Shown one piece after another: positions 5,906 to 6,539 of a stretch of DNA of 6,539 nt. Position numbers and translations under genes: made by a program. The DNA is from an uncultured Comamonadaceae bacterium (lineage in GTDB: Bacteria > Pseudomonadota > Gammaproteobacteria > Burkholderiales > Burkholderiaceae). Every line of letters starts with the position of its first letter. The first letter of the stretch is position 1. The notes under the pieces are model-generated. The model searched no databases. It saw nothing but the letters and a program-made list of their open reading frames with translations, and was not told where the DNA came from. The DNA lies in assembly GCA_946482115.1 (NCBI GenBank), contig CAMLQP010000169.1, positions 1 to 6,539 on the forward strand, read 5' to 3'.

Positions 5906-6539
5906 ATGACCCGCCTCGCCCTCACCCTGCTCACCGCCCTCGCGCTGGCCGGCTGCGCCGGCACCTACCGCGTGGACAACGCGGTGCAAAGCTATGCGCA
6001 CTGGTCGGCCGACACACCCACCGGCGCACCGGGCACACAGGCACCGGCGGCCGTGCCCAAGGCCCCGCAGACCTACCGCTTCGAGCGCCTGCCCTCGCAG
6101 CGGGAGGGTGGACTCTCTGAAGACCAGAACCGGCTGGAGGCCTGGACCCGGACCGTGCTGGAAACACACGGCTGGACCGTCGCGGAGGCGCCCGCCAGCG
6201 CCCCCTGGCGGGTGCAGGTCACGGCCACCTCCGTGCGCAACGCCCGCAGCCCCTGGGACGACCCCTGGGGTGGCTGGCACTTCCGGGGGCAGGTCGTGGC
6301 GGGCAACGGCCACTTCTTCTGGTCACCGATGTTCGTCGTGCCCATGGACATGCCCTGGTACGAACGCAAGGTGGCCGTGGTGATCCGCGACGCGGCGTCT
6401 GGCCGCGTGGTCTACGAAACCCAGGCCGGCCACGACGGCCGCTGGAACAGCACCCCGGCGCTCTGGCAGGCCATGCTGCAAGCCGCGCTGAACGGTTTTC
6501 CGGTGCCACCGTCCGGCCCCCGGCAGGTCGACATCGACC
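5906..6539 (+). CDS. DUF4136-like lipoprotein, partial at right edge
   Basis: The open frame gives 211 residues from the ATG at 5906 and has no stop before the window ends. The N-terminus is a lipoprotein signal: a short hydrophobic stretch, then lipobox LAGC with Cys17 as the lipidated residue. Next is Ala, not Asp, so sorting to the outer membrane is likely. The rest is periplasmic, with a Pro/Ala-rich stretch near 35-55, then YRFERLPSQ and Trp-rich segments (WDDPWGGW at 117-124), and a C-terminal LNGFPVPPSGP that recalls DUF4136-type lipoproteins of Burkholderiales. That family assignment is from memory of its pattern, and no function is known to me. GGAGGA at 5897-5902 is a strong but rather close Shine-Dalgarno. 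The gene follows ttcA by 40 bases with no terminator between, suggesting one operon. The C-terminal motif implies that little of the protein is missing. Confidence 0.82.
   Translation, partial: MTRLALTLLTALALAGCAGTYRVDNAVQSYAHWSADTPTGAPGTQAPAAVPKAPQTYRFERLPSQREGGLSEDQNRLEAWTRTVLETHGWTVAEAPASAPWRVQVTATSVRNARSPWDDPWGGWHFRGQVVAGNGHFFWSPMFVVPMDMPWYERKVAVVIRDAASGRVVYETQAGHDGRWNSTPALWQAMLQAALNGFPVPPSGPRQVDID

Noticed and set aside
4591..5964. 457-codon minus-strand open frame opposite ttcA
   Set aside because: It is antisense to the well-conserved ttcA and crosses two intergenic regions. No domain is recognisable.

Overview
This window looks like the chromosome of a high-GC betaproteobacterium, most likely a member of Burkholderiales close to Comamonadaceae (Hydrogenophaga-like). 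The reasons are the strong G/C preference at third codon positions, the TtcA and DUF4136-type lipoprotein pair, and a XylR/DmpR-type sigma-54 regulator beside an aromatic aldehyde dehydrogenase. This placement is an inference from protein style, not from a database search. I see no mobile element, CRISPR array, tRNA or rRNA.

Left part (1-3543): a divergent catabolic module. On the minus strand is a benzaldehyde-dehydrogenase-like NAD(P)+ aldehyde dehydrogenase with all catalytic residues. It is cut by the window edge at, or within a codon or so of, its stop. On the plus strand is a XylR/DmpR/MopR-family enhancer-binding protein with an aromatic-sensing N-terminal domain, a V4R zinc-site domain, a sigma-54 AAA+ domain and a Fis-type HTH. 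The intergenic region holds a near-consensus -24/-12 sigma-54 promoter facing the dehydrogenase. About 180 bp upstream of its expected start point, at the 5' end of the regulator gene, lies a nested 31-bp palindrome. This is the geometry of a sigma-54 enhancer, so the regulator probably senses an aromatic compound, activates the dehydrogenase (and whatever follows it to the left), and may control its own expression.

Middle (3544-4675): the regulator gene converges with a minus-strand outer-membrane protein gene. A strong symmetrical hairpin between them can serve as a terminator in both directions. The outer-membrane protein has a signal peptide, a cysteine-containing N-terminal region, an Ala/Pro linker and a C-terminal beta-barrel.

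Right part (4676-6539): after a 254-bp divergent intergenic region comes ttcA (tRNA 2-thiocytidine synthesis). Forty bases later is a DUF4136-like lipoprotein gene, which runs off the right edge. These two are probably cotranscribed housekeeping genes unrelated to the aromatic module.

The most interesting part is the compact sigma-54 circuit at 1475-1735. It fits known XylR/DmpR logic, but its operator sequence does not resemble the XylR enhancer sequence I know. I did not find evidence of an entirely new class of system.
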